Assembly (NCBI GenBank): GCA_934352055.1
Contig: CAKRJY010000001.1
Location: 558,001 to 622,000 of the forward strand
Source: an uncultured Lachnospiraceae bacterium
GTDB lineage: Bacteria > Bacillota > Clostridia > Lachnospirales > Lachnospiraceae
Length of the DNA: 64,000 nucleotides
Direction of reading: 5' to 3'
Shown here in pieces: positions 25,884 to 34,335 of the stretch (position 1 is the first letter of the stretch; every line of letters begins with the position of its first letter). Position numbers and translations under genes: made by a program. A model generated the notes under the pieces. That model saw only the letters and a program-made list of their open reading frames with translations. It did not search any database and was not told where the DNA came from.

Positions 25884-25938
25884 TTTTTGCAGTTCCTGTG
25901 ACAAAGTATGAACCATTTTTGCAGTTCCTGTGACAAAG
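25884..25938. repeat. 23-bp direct repeat pair upstream of the tRNA promoter
   Basis: The same 23-bp sequence (TTTTTGCAGTTCCTGTGACA followed by AAG) occurs at 25884-25906 and 25916-25938, a 32-bp period (about three helical turns). On the minus strand both copies lie immediately upstream of the tRNA -35 box, and downstream of the yhaN stop at 25969. Confidence 0.85.
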
Positions 25939-25968
25939 GCTTTTTCTACTCCAGACGCACAATTGCAT

Positions 25969-28647
25969 TTATGAAGGCATACGACTTTCATGACAGGTAA
26001 AGTAAACAATCTGTCTGTCTTTTGCGATGTTTGTCAACAACTCCAATGCATGTGTAATCTTATTTTCATCCAGATTTGTAAATGGATCATCCAGCACAAT
26101 GACCGGTTGTTCTTTATGATAAAGCACATCCACCAAAGCAAATCTTGCGCAAAGTCCCACCAGATCCTGATAACCATGACTCAGATACTCACTTGAATGT
26201 GTGCTTCCCTGGCAACGCACCTGTACTGCCAAATCCATCGTGATATCAAAATCCATGTCTTTTACGGACTCCTTGTATTTATCATCCAAAATAGCCATGT
26301 AATGTTCCATGCCTTGACGCAGTGGGCGCATATACGTTGACAAAAACTGCTCTTTTGCAATTTTTAAAAACTCTTCGGTTTTTGCCAGCAAGTCCACTTT
26401 ATGATCGCACTCCATCTTTTCTTCCAGTAGCACATCGCGTCGGTTTTCCGCATCTTCTATACTGTCAAGTTCCACTGACAATTGATGTAAGGATTCACGA
26501 TCCTGCGTAATTCCCTTTTGCATCTCTTTGATCTCTTCATCAATCTGCACTTGCTTTTCCTGTAATTCTTCAACAGAAAGTGCACTTTCTTTTACCTGAT
26601 TGTCTTCCTCAAACGACTTTATTTTCTCCTGCAAATGCTGGATTTCTTCTTGTAATTGACCATAACGAATGCGTTTACTGCGCACCAGATGCAATTGTTC
26701 CTGTGCAGAGCCTTCTGCTTCCAACGGGAAACGATCCAGGTATTTATGAAGCAGACGCTTTTGTTCTTCCATGGTCAAATGAATGAGATCCAATTGTTTA
26801 CGGCAATGCACATATTCCTCGTAAAGCTCCTTGTCGTTTTTCAATCGTTCCAGTAAATCTGTCTCATTTCCTTCATGATACAAGTCCATCTGATAGACCA
26901 GTGCATAGCGGTCTAAAATGGTATAAAGTTCCATGCGCACGTCCGCCATTTCTTCGACTGCATTCGTCGTCTGTGCGGTTGCCTGCTGTGCCTCGTCCTG
27001 TAATCGCACATAATGATCTAAATTAACACGAATCTCATACACCATCTGCTGCATACTGTCTGCAGGTGTTAATTTGAAGTATGACAAAAACTCTTTACAG
27101 CGGACTGCTAAGTCTTCGCGTTTCTGCCTACTCTGTGCCAAGGCATCTTCCGCCTCTTTTAACTGATTTTGCAAATCTTCCTGCTTATTGCGATGAAGCG
27201 AACGCATTCGCAGATACTGCATCACAGCTGCCACACCTGTTGCCGCTGCGCCACCAAAACAAAGGATCTGATAAATAGAACTGCCATCAGAATCCGGTGC
27301 TAATAAGCGGAATGAAAAGCCTCCCAAAAGCAGCGCTGCAAAAAGAATAAAAAGCATCCATACACTTGCTGTTTTACCAGCCGTACGCCCTGTCTTTGTC
27401 ACAACATCCGCTCTTGCCTTAATGTTTCGGTAATTCTCATCCTGCTCCACAATACGTCCATCCAGACGTGATAATTCCACCACATCTTTTTCAACTTGTG
27501 ATAATTCTTCCTCCGTCGGTACCTTCTGCGCAAAAAAGTATTTGAGTTGTTCTAACTGTGCTGCCGCATCTTCGGATAATTTTGAATGTTCTCCCTGCAT
27601 GCGAAGTTCCTGCAGCCGGTTTGACATTTCTTTCCATTTTGCCAGATCTTCTTTCGTCGGCACTTCTTCACCAAAGAGTCCTTCCCACTTATGGATTTGC
27701 TGCTCCGGTGGCATTTTAATTGCAAGCTCTCTCTCGGTACGACGCGCCATATCGTACTGGCGCTCCAGCTCTTCCATTGCCGTCTGCTCCTGTTCATCCG
27801 GCAGACCCGCTGCAAAAAAGTCATCCAGCGCATTCATTTCTTCCTGTTGTTTTTTCAGGAATTCCTGCTGCTGACGATACGCTCCCATATCCTGCTCGCG
27901 CTTACTCTGCATGCGGATTTCGTCCGTAATACGATTCTTTTCCGCCTCCATCCAGTTGAGTGATTTCTTTTTCTCTTCTAATTTGTCAAACTGCTTGTGG
28001 TATCCATCTAAAATCGCCGTCTTTTTATCAATCAGTTCACTGCATTTACTGATTTCTTCTTTGATCATGGTAATCTTACCATTGTTTACTTTACTTCTTC
28101 GCGTATAATTCTTACGCACTTCCGCCACACGGCTCACAGCCTCATCAAAATTATTGATGTCATCTTTTGCCGCAGCAAGGTCGCCCATTTTGGCGTTCAG
28201 ACTATCCGTCATTGCCGTCGATACCGATGACTGCGGGATAAAAATGCTCTTTTCAAAAGAATCACGGTCAACCTGAAACAACTCTTCTCCAAGATTTTTT
28301 GAATAATCATCGCATGCATTTCCTGTGTTCAAATCCAGTAATAAAAACGTATCCTCTTTATCTGTCTTACCAAAGGTACGTTCCACGCGGTATGTTTTTC
28401 CTTCCGCTTCAAAAATCAGATTACCACCACAGATGCCGCCATCCCATGGCATGTAATGCTTACGCTCCGTCAGCATCTTTGTGCGGGCAGAATAATCCAT
28501 TCCGTAAAACATTGCCTTCAAAAATACGCTAAATGTCGTTTTTCCCCAGCCATTTTCCTGGCACAAAGCATTCATACCATCTGAAAAATCGTAAGACCAC
28601 TCTTTTATTGTTCCAAATCCACTAATATAACAGGAAATTAACTTCAT
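25969..28647 (-). CDS. yhaN: SbcC/Rad50-like ATPase, YhaN type
   Basis: An 892-residue AAA ATPase with the SMC/Rad50 layout: Walker A in ENGWGKTTFSVFLK near residue 35, two long coiled-coil arms, and at the C-terminus YLSHGYQDLVGL (signature-like) and Walker B VIVLDDPFTNLDENK. Unlike SbcC, it has hydrophobic segments in the middle (about residues 410-480, WMLFILFAALLLGG and FGGAAATGVAAVM), as in B. subtilis YhaN, suggesting membrane association in place of a zinc hook. It overlaps the yhaO-like nuclease gene by four bases; together they should form an Mre11/Rad50-type complex that processes DNA ends. Confidence 0.85.
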   Translation of the reverse strand: MKLISCYISGFGTIKEWSYDFSDGMNALCQENGWGKTTFSVFLKAMFYGMDYSARTKMLTERKHYMPWDGGICGGNLIFEAEGKTYRVERTFGKTDKEDTFLLLDLNTGNACDDYSKNLGEELFQVDRDSFEKSIFIPQSSVSTAMTDSLNAKMGDLAAAKDDINNFDEAVSRVAEVRKNYTRRSKVNNGKITMIKEEISKCSELIDKKTAILDGYHKQFDKLEEKKKSLNWMEAEKNRITDEIRMQSKREQDMGAYRQQQEFLKKQQEEMNALDDFFAAGLPDEQEQTAMEELERQYDMARRTERELAIKMPPEQQIHKWEGLFGEEVPTKEDLAKWKEMSNRLQELRMQGEHSKLSEDAAAQLEQLKYFFAQKVPTEEELSQVEKDVVELSRLDGRIVEQDENYRNIKARADVVTKTGRTAGKTASVWMLFILFAALLLGGFSFRLLAPDSDGSSIYQILCFGGAAATGVAAVMQYLRMRSLHRNKQEDLQNQLKEAEDALAQSRQKREDLAVRCKEFLSYFKLTPADSMQQMVYEIRVNLDHYVRLQDEAQQATAQTTNAVEEMADVRMELYTILDRYALVYQMDLYHEGNETDLLERLKNDKELYEEYVHCRKQLDLIHLTMEEQKRLLHKYLDRFPLEAEGSAQEQLHLVRSKRIRYGQLQEEIQHLQEKIKSFEEDNQVKESALSVEELQEKQVQIDEEIKEMQKGITQDRESLHQLSVELDSIEDAENRRDVLLEEKMECDHKVDLLAKTEEFLKIAKEQFLSTYMRPLRQGMEHYMAILDDKYKESVKDMDFDITMDLAVQVRCQGSTHSSEYLSHGYQDLVGLCARFALVDVLYHKEQPVIVLDDPFTNLDENKITHALELLTNIAKDRQIVYFTCHESRMPS

Positions 28648-29735
28648 ACTTCTATATCCTCACCCATAATTGCTTTCATCCCAAGTTCAATAATGGCTGC
28701 TCTTTCATCCTCTGACATATCTTGTCTTTCCATCAAACGAACAAATTCTCCTTTTAAAGACTTGTCGTTACGGAAACTCTCGTAATCAATTTGCACGGAG
28801 GTGCGATCGTAAACTTTTATAAAGAAAAAGTCCAAATTCAAATTGCGTCGTAGACGGTCACAATCGATATCCGTATCAATATTTGTCTCACCTGTCACAA
28901 TAATCTTAATCAAATCCTCTGATGATATTCCCGCAACACACTCTCTGGCTTTCTGCACAATTGCTGCCATATCCATAGATGGATCCACCTCGACGCACAC
29001 CTCATGTAACAAACGCTTGGCTATCGGCACAAACTTCGTATGTATTTTGCCCTCTTCCACCTCGAGAAGAACAAAACCCTTTTCACCACACTCGTCAAAA
29101 CCTCTGCCTTCTAAGCAACCACTGTAGCAATATACACCACGGTCGTCCAAGCGTTCTTTTTTGTAGGTGTGAATATGTCCGAGAGCCAGATAATCAATAT
29201 ACTTATTGCGCAGCATTGATAAATTTACAATTTCTGTACGATCATTTCCCTGGTAATCCGACTCCTGACCATGCAATGCCACAATATTCAACCGGTTCTG
29301 ATCCAACACCAGATTCATTCCCAAGGTCTGGCTGTTTTCTTTTACCAGTTCCATGCCGGTAATCACAACATCACCATAATCATAAGATGTCCATTCATCT
29401 GTCCCGAAAAGCTTGAGGTTGGTAATGCCCTCCTGCTCCGACAGCTCTTCCACAAAGTCCAGCTGATCGTGATTACCACGAATATAACAAAAATCTATCT
29501 CCGGATGTTGCTTCATTTGTTCGATCACACGTGTTTTTGCAGCTTTTCGCACATTCGGCTTATCAAAAAGATCCCCTGCGATCAGAATAACCCGCACTTC
29601 ATTTTCAGCCGCATATGTCACCATACGTTCAAATGTATCCAACAACTCGTCCCGGCGCATGCTGGCTGCTTCCCGATCCAAATTACTTTCCATTTTCGAG
29701 TCTAAATGTAGATCTGCACAATGAATTATCTTCAT
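28644..29735 (-). CDS. yhaO: Mre11/SbcD-like DNA exonuclease, YhaO type
   Basis: 363 residues. The metallophosphoesterase motifs appear in order: CADLHLDS, LIAGDLFDKPN, RGNHDQLD, VALHGQES and ALGHIHTYK, giving the two-metal centre of Mre11-type nucleases. The C-terminal part is the capping domain. It partners the ATPase YhaN encoded immediately downstream (ATGA overlap). A sigma-A promoter at 29781-29809 starts this two-gene operon. Confidence 0.9.
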   Translation of the reverse strand: MKIIHCADLHLDSKMESNLDREAASMRRDELLDTFERMVTYAAENEVRVILIAGDLFDKPNVRKAAKTRVIEQMKQHPEIDFCYIRGNHDQLDFVEELSEQEGITNLKLFGTDEWTSYDYGDVVITGMELVKENSQTLGMNLVLDQNRLNIVALHGQESDYQGNDRTEIVNLSMLRNKYIDYLALGHIHTYKKERLDDRGVYCYSGCLEGRGFDECGEKGFVLLEVEEGKIHTKFVPIAKRLLHEVCVEVDPSMDMAAIVQKARECVAGISSEDLIKIIVTGETNIDTDIDCDRLRRNLNLDFFFIKVYDRTSVQIDYESFRNDKSLKGEFVRLMERQDMSEDERAAIIELGMKAIMGEDIEV

Positions 29736-29780
29736 AAATTACTACCCCTCAAAACTGTCTCATTTCTTATAGATTAGTAT

Positions 29781-29809
29781 ATCATATCCGCATATCGCTT
29801 GTCTGTCAA
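29781..29809 (-). promoter_or_regulatory. sigma-A promoter of yhaO-yhaN
   Basis: Minus-strand -35 TTGACA (29804-29809), 17-nt spacer, -10 TATGAT (29781-29786), 46 nt before the yhaO ATG. Confidence 0.75.
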
Positions 29810-29846
29810 AACTTATCGACGTCATATACCATAAATCTCTTTTTGC

Positions 29847-32546
29847 TTATGTAAGCGGACGGAAGGATTCCATCGCTTCCCGATTCACACGCTCCACTTC
29901 TTTTTCCAGATCTCTCGCCGAAAATCTGCGTGCACCTTCGCCAATGACAATCATCTGTTCCCTGCGATCTGATGTCGCCACGGTCACTTCATATTTGCCA
30001 GCCATATCGTGTGTTGTGCGCTCAATGTAGGCATCTGCGGTCTCTGCCTCTCTTGTATAAACTACATGAATATTGTGATAATCTACAATTTCTTCCACAT
30101 GACCACGTACACGGTATGCATCAAAGACCACGATTACTTCCTGTCCGATATGCCCTTGATAATTGCACATAATATCAAGCAGACGTCCCCTTGCACCGTC
30201 AATGCTGACCTTTGCAATCTCATCTAACTCTTTCCACACAAAAATAACATTATATCCGTCAACAAGCAGATATTTTTTCTTTGGCTTTTCCGCTTGATTT
30301 CTATTATGCGTCTTTTGGTATGTCTCTCGCGCATCCTGAATACGTTCCTTGCGTTCCGCGTCAATGACACGTTTTTCTGCGGCAGGCAATCGTCTCTTAA
30401 TCTCGCCAAATTCACGCACAAAGATTTCTTCCAAATCCGATTCTAAACCGCCATAACCATCATAACCTTTCGGCTTTCCACTGCGCATTGCCTCCGCTTT
30501 TGCTTTTGCTGCAGCAATGACTTCATCTTCCGTCGGGTCTGCCTTTTTTTCATATAGATACGACGCCATTGGCATGTGCATTTTATCTTCCACTTCATAC
30601 CACGGAACAACATACCCCGCTCCATGCCCACAAAAGACGGAATCGCAGGTGTTTCTTGTATCACGGTCTGGATCATATCCTATTTCAGCCACAACTTCTT
30701 CCTGGTTATGACATGGAAAATACCCTTCCAACGCCAGTGTCATTTGACCATTTCCACCTGTTGCCTGTGCCAAGGTTGTACCATAATCACGCATCAAAGA
30801 TACCGGTGCAATGCCTTGCAAAATGGCGGTATTACTTTCCATGAGTGGTGCTTCAAATTTCCCCTGCATGCGGTTCATATCCGTCATCACACGTCCCAAA
30901 TCCTGTAATGGCATTTCAATACGCACACGATAGTATGGTTCTAAAAGCACATTTTCTGCTTTGCGCAATCCCTGACGGATTGCCCGATACGTTGCCTGAC
31001 GAAAATCGCCGCCCTCGGTATGCTTTTTGTGCGCTTTTCCCGTCACCACCGTCATACGCACATCCGTAAGCGGCGAACCCGTTAATACACCACGATGCGC
31101 ACGTTCTGTCAAATGTGTGTAGATCAGGCGCTGCCAGTTGAGATCTAAAATATCCTGCGAACAATCCATTGCATACTCTACACCACTGCCTTGCGGCAAT
31201 TCTTCTATCAGAATATGTGCCTCGGCATAATGACGCAAAGGTTCAAAATGGCCGACGCCCTCTACTGCCCCGCGAATGGTTTCTTTGTATCGTACTTTTC
31301 CTGCACCAAATGTCACCAATATACCATAGCGCGTTTTTAACTGCTGCTGCAGTACTTCCGTCTGCACCGGTCCCATCAAATGCACATGCACTTGGCGGTC
31401 ACGCTCCTGCCACGTCACATGCAGCGTCGGATCTTCCTCCTCCAACTGACGCATGTAGGATAATAAGACATGCGGTGCGCACCCCTCCGGTGGAATGACA
31501 TGATAAGATAATACCGGTTCTATCACATCCTGCTCCAACGGGCTGCATTCTCCTAAGGTCATACCGGCATACGACTGGCTCAATCCCATCACCGCACAAA
31601 TCTCACCCGATTCTATCGTATCCACACATTCATAGCGTTCTCCCGAATATAAACGAATCTGGTTGATTTTTTCGGTACAAGTTGTCTTTTGTCCCTCAGT
31701 ATCATCCTCTTGTGCCATAACAGGAAGCTCATAAGAAACATCATCCTTAACACTTAATGTTCCACCTAAAATTTTTAAATATGTCAGACGGTTTCCTTTT
31801 TGATCCCTGCCAATTTTAAAACAACGCGCCGCAAAACCTTCTTTCGCCTGTGGTTCACGCATATAATTTTGCATAAGACAAAGCAGCTCACAAACACCTT
31901 GTAATTTTAATGCCGAGCCAAAAAGAACAGGAAAGATTTTTCGTTTTGCAATTGCCTCTATCAGATCTTCCTGCGCCAGATTTCCTGTATTTAAAAATAC
32001 TTCCAATAATTTTTCGTCGCAAAGAGCAATGCTTTCTTTTTCTGCAGAAGTCATTTCCTGTTGTCCACAAAATCCGCGAAAGTCAAGACAGTTATCCCCA
32101 AGTTTGTCCTGTAAGTGTGCAAGTAGTTCCTCTGCCGATTGGTGCGTCACATCCATTTTGTTGACAAAAATCACACATGGCACTTCGTAATTTTGCAAAA
32201 GCTTCCACAATGTACGCGTATGCCCCTGCACACCATCCATACCACTAATCAGCAAAATGGCATAATCCAAAACCGAAAGTGTACGCTCCATTTCTGCTGT
32301 AAAATCGGCATGTCCCGGGGTATCCAGCAAAACATATTCCACGTCACCATCTGTAAAACGCGCCATTTTCGAAAAAATCGTAATCCCCCTCTGGCGTTCC
32401 ATTTCATCCGTATCCAGATACGCATCCTGATGGTCCACACGCCCTAAGCTTCGAATTGCCCCCGTCTGGTATAAAAGAGCTTCGGATAATGTTGTTTTGC
32501 CGGCATCAACATGTGCTAAAATGCCGATTGTCAATTTCTTCTTCAT
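29847..32546 (-). CDS. TetM/EF-G-like ribosomal GTPase fused to a Rae1 (YacP)-type NYN endoribonuclease
   Basis: 899 residues. Residues about 1-650 are a complete EF-G/TetM-like GTPase: G1 AHVDAGKT (11-18), DTPGHADF, NKMD, then domains II-V. The domain-IV tip reads GKAHKKHTEGGDFR rather than the TetM loop YYSPVSTPADF, so classical tetracycline rescue is doubtful. After a charged linker (about 680-757), residues 759-899 are a NYN domain with DGYNVIF, VVFDAYRVRG, ETADAYIE, ATSDRREQ and SARDLEKEVE; these match B. subtilis YacP/Rae1, which cuts mRNA in the ribosomal A site. All acidic positions (Asp763, Asp809, Asp838, Asp860) are kept. The natural substrate is unknown. The ATG directly follows the M15 peptidase stop. 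Confidence 0.85.
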   Translation of the reverse strand: MKKKLTIGILAHVDAGKTTLSEALLYQTGAIRSLGRVDHQDAYLDTDEMERQRGITIFSKMARFTDGDVEYVLLDTPGHADFTAEMERTLSVLDYAILLISGMDGVQGHTRTLWKLLQNYEVPCVIFVNKMDVTHQSAEELLAHLQDKLGDNCLDFRGFCGQQEMTSAEKESIALCDEKLLEVFLNTGNLAQEDLIEAIAKRKIFPVLFGSALKLQGVCELLCLMQNYMREPQAKEGFAARCFKIGRDQKGNRLTYLKILGGTLSVKDDVSYELPVMAQEDDTEGQKTTCTEKINQIRLYSGERYECVDTIESGEICAVMGLSQSYAGMTLGECSPLEQDVIEPVLSYHVIPPEGCAPHVLLSYMRQLEEEDPTLHVTWQERDRQVHVHLMGPVQTEVLQQQLKTRYGILVTFGAGKVRYKETIRGAVEGVGHFEPLRHYAEAHILIEELPQGSGVEYAMDCSQDILDLNWQRLIYTHLTERAHRGVLTGSPLTDVRMTVVTGKAHKKHTEGGDFRQATYRAIRQGLRKAENVLLEPYYRVRIEMPLQDLGRVMTDMNRMQGKFEAPLMESNTAILQGIAPVSLMRDYGTTLAQATGGNGQMTLALEGYFPCHNQEEVVAEIGYDPDRDTRNTCDSVFCGHGAGYVVPWYEVEDKMHMPMASYLYEKKADPTEDEVIAAAKAKAEAMRSGKPKGYDGYGGLESDLEEIFVREFGEIKRRLPAAEKRVIDAERKERIQDARETYQKTHNRNQAEKPKKKYLLVDGYNVIFVWKELDEIAKVSIDGARGRLLDIMCNYQGHIGQEVIVVFDAYRVRGHVEEIVDYHNIHVVYTREAETADAYIERTTHDMAGKYEVTVATSDRREQMIVIGEGARRFSARDLEKEVERVNREAMESFRPLT

Positions 32547-33455
32547 CTATCTGTCCTTTTCAAAATGCTGGTAGTCTTTATTTCCATTCCATTCTCCGCC
32601 CCACTGAAAGCCGTGCGACTTAAAGATACGATAACAGACGTCATCTTTTGAAATCATGTGTGCACGCTGCGTTGTTCTATCCTTATAAGTATTATAATCT
32701 TGATATGGACTTGCAACCGTCTGCTGCAGATCCGTCTCTTTTACATACGGATTTTCCAGCGGATTTATATCAATCGCCATTCCATAGGCATGGTTCGACA
32801 ATACGTCCGTCCCCGCAATTTTACGATAGTGAAAAGCCGATGTATTGTCATCATTGATGGAGCAAATATCCACCTGTTCTCCGTTTCGCACCTGATCTTT
32901 TTCATAATACCGGTCAATCAGATACATTGCATGAATCTCATATTCTTCCTGAAACAATTCCATAAAAATCTGACGGCAATCCTCCGCAATCGCCTGATTC
33001 ACTACAAGTTCCCCCACCTGCATCTGATGATTAAAATTGTAATGGAGTACTTTTATATAGCGCAAATCATCATAAGAAATGTCTGGATTTTCTATATAAG
33101 ATTTTCCATTCATAGCTTCTTTTTGTGCCTCAGTAAGTTCACTTGAAGTAAAGTATAAGTCCAGATTCTGCTCATCAATGGTCGCATCTTCCACAATAGC
33201 GCCCGCTTCTAAGTCACACAAATCCGTTCGTTTCCCTGGTGTTGTCTGCCATGCATCTGGTGCTTGTGTATCTGGCGTCTGCTGCTCCGATGTTTGCTTT
33301 TCTGATGTTTCGTTTTCTGTCACTTGTTTATCGTTGGTCGGCCGGTTTAACAGATAGATTCCGAGGGAAACAAGCATTGCCAGAGCAAGAAGAGCCAAAA
33401 CGAGCTTCATCTTATCATCGCACATGCGGTTATGTTTATTCTTTTTCACTGCCAT
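32547..33455 (-). CDS. membrane-anchored M15 family D-Ala-D-Ala carboxypeptidase-like metallopeptidase
   Basis: 302 residues: a short cytoplasmic start, one membrane span (about 17-35, LVLALLALAMLVSLGIYLL), a Thr/Gln/Glu-rich linker, and an extracellular M15 (VanY-type) peptidase domain with zinc motif SNHAYGMAIDINP and the last His in NKDYQHFE. It should trim peptidoglycan stem peptides. The ATG at 33455 has GGAGG upstream. It precedes the GTPase-NYN gene with stop and start touching. No clear own promoter was found. Confidence 0.85.
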   Translation of the reverse strand: MAVKKNKHNRMCDDKMKLVLALLALAMLVSLGIYLLNRPTNDKQVTENETSEKQTSEQQTPDTQAPDAWQTTPGKRTDLCDLEAGAIVEDATIDEQNLDLYFTSSELTEAQKEAMNGKSYIENPDISYDDLRYIKVLHYNFNHQMQVGELVVNQAIAEDCRQIFMELFQEEYEIHAMYLIDRYYEKDQVRNGEQVDICSINDDNTSAFHYRKIAGTDVLSNHAYGMAIDINPLENPYVKETDLQQTVASPYQDYNTYKDRTTQRAHMISKDDVCYRIFKSHGFQWGGEWNGNKDYQHFEKDR

Positions 33456-33549
33456 TGCCGCTTTTCCTCCTTCTTTTTCTCTGCTGCTCTTCTTGTCTTT
33501 CCTGATCTTATCCGCTTTACCGATCTTATGCGAAATGCAATAGCTACAT

Positions 33550-33588
33550 AAGCAAAAAGGACTTCTTTCCACTTAGAAAGAAGTCCTC
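33550..33588 (-). terminator. intrinsic terminator of the tRNA-Tyr/Leu operon
   Basis: Perfect 12-bp stem AGGACTTCTTTC (33558-33569) / GAAAGAAGTCCT (33576-33587), 6-nt loop, T5 on the minus strand, 13 nt after tRNA-Leu. Confidence 0.9.
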
Positions 33589-33599
33589 TTCATAGAAAC

Positions 33600-33683
33600 T
33601 GCCGCAGACCGGAATCGAACCGGTACGATGTCGCCACCACAGGATTTTAAGTCCTGCGCGTCTGCCAGTTCCGCCACTGCGGC
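33600..33683 (-). tRNA. tRNA-Leu (anticodon TAA)
   Basis: An 84-nt class II tRNA on the minus strand, starting GCCGCAGTGGCGGAA and ending ...TCTGCGGC plus A. The anticodon loop is CTTAAAA, a long variable arm is present, and the T arm is GGTTCGATTCC. CCA is not encoded. It is second in the tRNA-Tyr/Leu operon. Confidence 0.95.
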
Positions 33684-33817
33684 CTGTTACGAGCACTTAA
33701 TGAGAACTAGCGTAGCGCTGTTCGAATTTAGTAGGCAAGTGCTGTTACGAGCACTCAGATGTCTTAACATCCTATGTGCGATACGTACTTGCACTCAGAT
33801 ATTCCTATCTTGTGCAA
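33684..33817 (-). other. spacer between tRNA-Tyr and tRNA-Leu with a repeated 14-mer
   Basis: 134 bp without a gene. CTGTTACGAGCACT occurs at 33684-33697 and 33742-33755 (58-bp period), and GCACTCAGAT also occurs twice. The second 14-mer forms part of a GTGC/GCAC stem. It may be a processing element or remnant of a lost tRNA; nothing more can be read. Confidence 0.5.
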
Positions 33818-33899
33818 TGGGTGGTGGTGGATTCGAACCACCGAAGCAAGATGCAGCAGATTTACAGTCTGTCCCCTTTGGCCACTCGGGAAACCACCC
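33818..33899 (-). tRNA. tRNA-Tyr (anticodon GTA)
   Basis: An 82-nt class II tRNA on the minus strand. The acceptor is GGGTGGT / ACCACCC with discriminator A; D-arm start TTCCCGAGTGGCC, anticodon loop CTGTAAA, and T arm GGTTCGAATCC. CCA is not encoded. It is first in the operon, behind the promoter at 33934-33962. Confidence 0.95.
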
Positions 33900-33933
33900 A
33901 TTTCAAAACAATATCATGTCCTGACAAAATAGA

Positions 33934-33962
33934 ATTATAGCACAGGCTTTTTTTGCGCGCAA
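33934..33962 (-). promoter_or_regulatory. sigma-A-like promoter of the tRNA-Tyr/Leu operon
   Basis: Minus-strand -35 TTGCGC (33957-33962), 17-nt spacer, -10 TATAAT (33934-33939), 35 nt before tRNA-Tyr. Confidence 0.7.
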
Positions 33963-34006
33963 CTGTTTTTTATATGTAGGTTTGTCGAATTTCTATGCAT
34001 GGTATG

Positions 34007-34335
34007 TCACTCGCATGGGTATCTTGCTCATTTTTCCTGTTCTCATACCCATAGTTCATCACTTGCGTGGGTATCTTGCTTGTTTTCCTGCTCTCATACC
34101 CATAGTTCATCACTCGCATGGGTATCTTGCTCATTTTCCTGTTCTCATACCCACAATTCGTCGCTCGCATGGGTATCACGCTCATTTTCCTGCTCTCATA
34201 CCCACAGTTCATCACTCGCATGGGTATCACGCTCATTTTCCTGCTCTCATACCCACAGTTCATCACTCGCGTGGGTATCACGCTCATTTTCCTGTTCTCA
34301 TACCCACAGTTCGTCACTTACATGGGTATCTTGCT
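34007..34335. repeat. minisatellite of seven 51-bp tandem repeats
   Basis: Seven units at a 51-bp period (52 between the first two), with the GCATGGGTAT landmark at 34013, 34065, 34116, 34167, 34218, 34269 and about 34320. Each unit has an internal inverted repeat TGGGTAT...ATACCCA separated by about 19 nt. Because 51 is divisible by three and the unit lacks stops, open frames appear on both strands (for example a minus-strand repeat of 17 residues starting MNCGYESRKMSVIP); I consider these artefacts. The last copy runs into the 3' codons of the YjbR-MGMT gene. Confidence 0.92.

Noticed and set aside
29847..32546. Plain tetracycline-resistance gene (tetM/tetO type)
   Set aside because: The domain-IV tip differs from TetM, the protein is about 260 residues longer with a nuclease domain, and nothing nearby indicates a mobile resistance element.
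34007..34335. CRISPR array
   Set aside because: The units are contiguous near-identical copies without variable spacers, and no cas gene is nearby.
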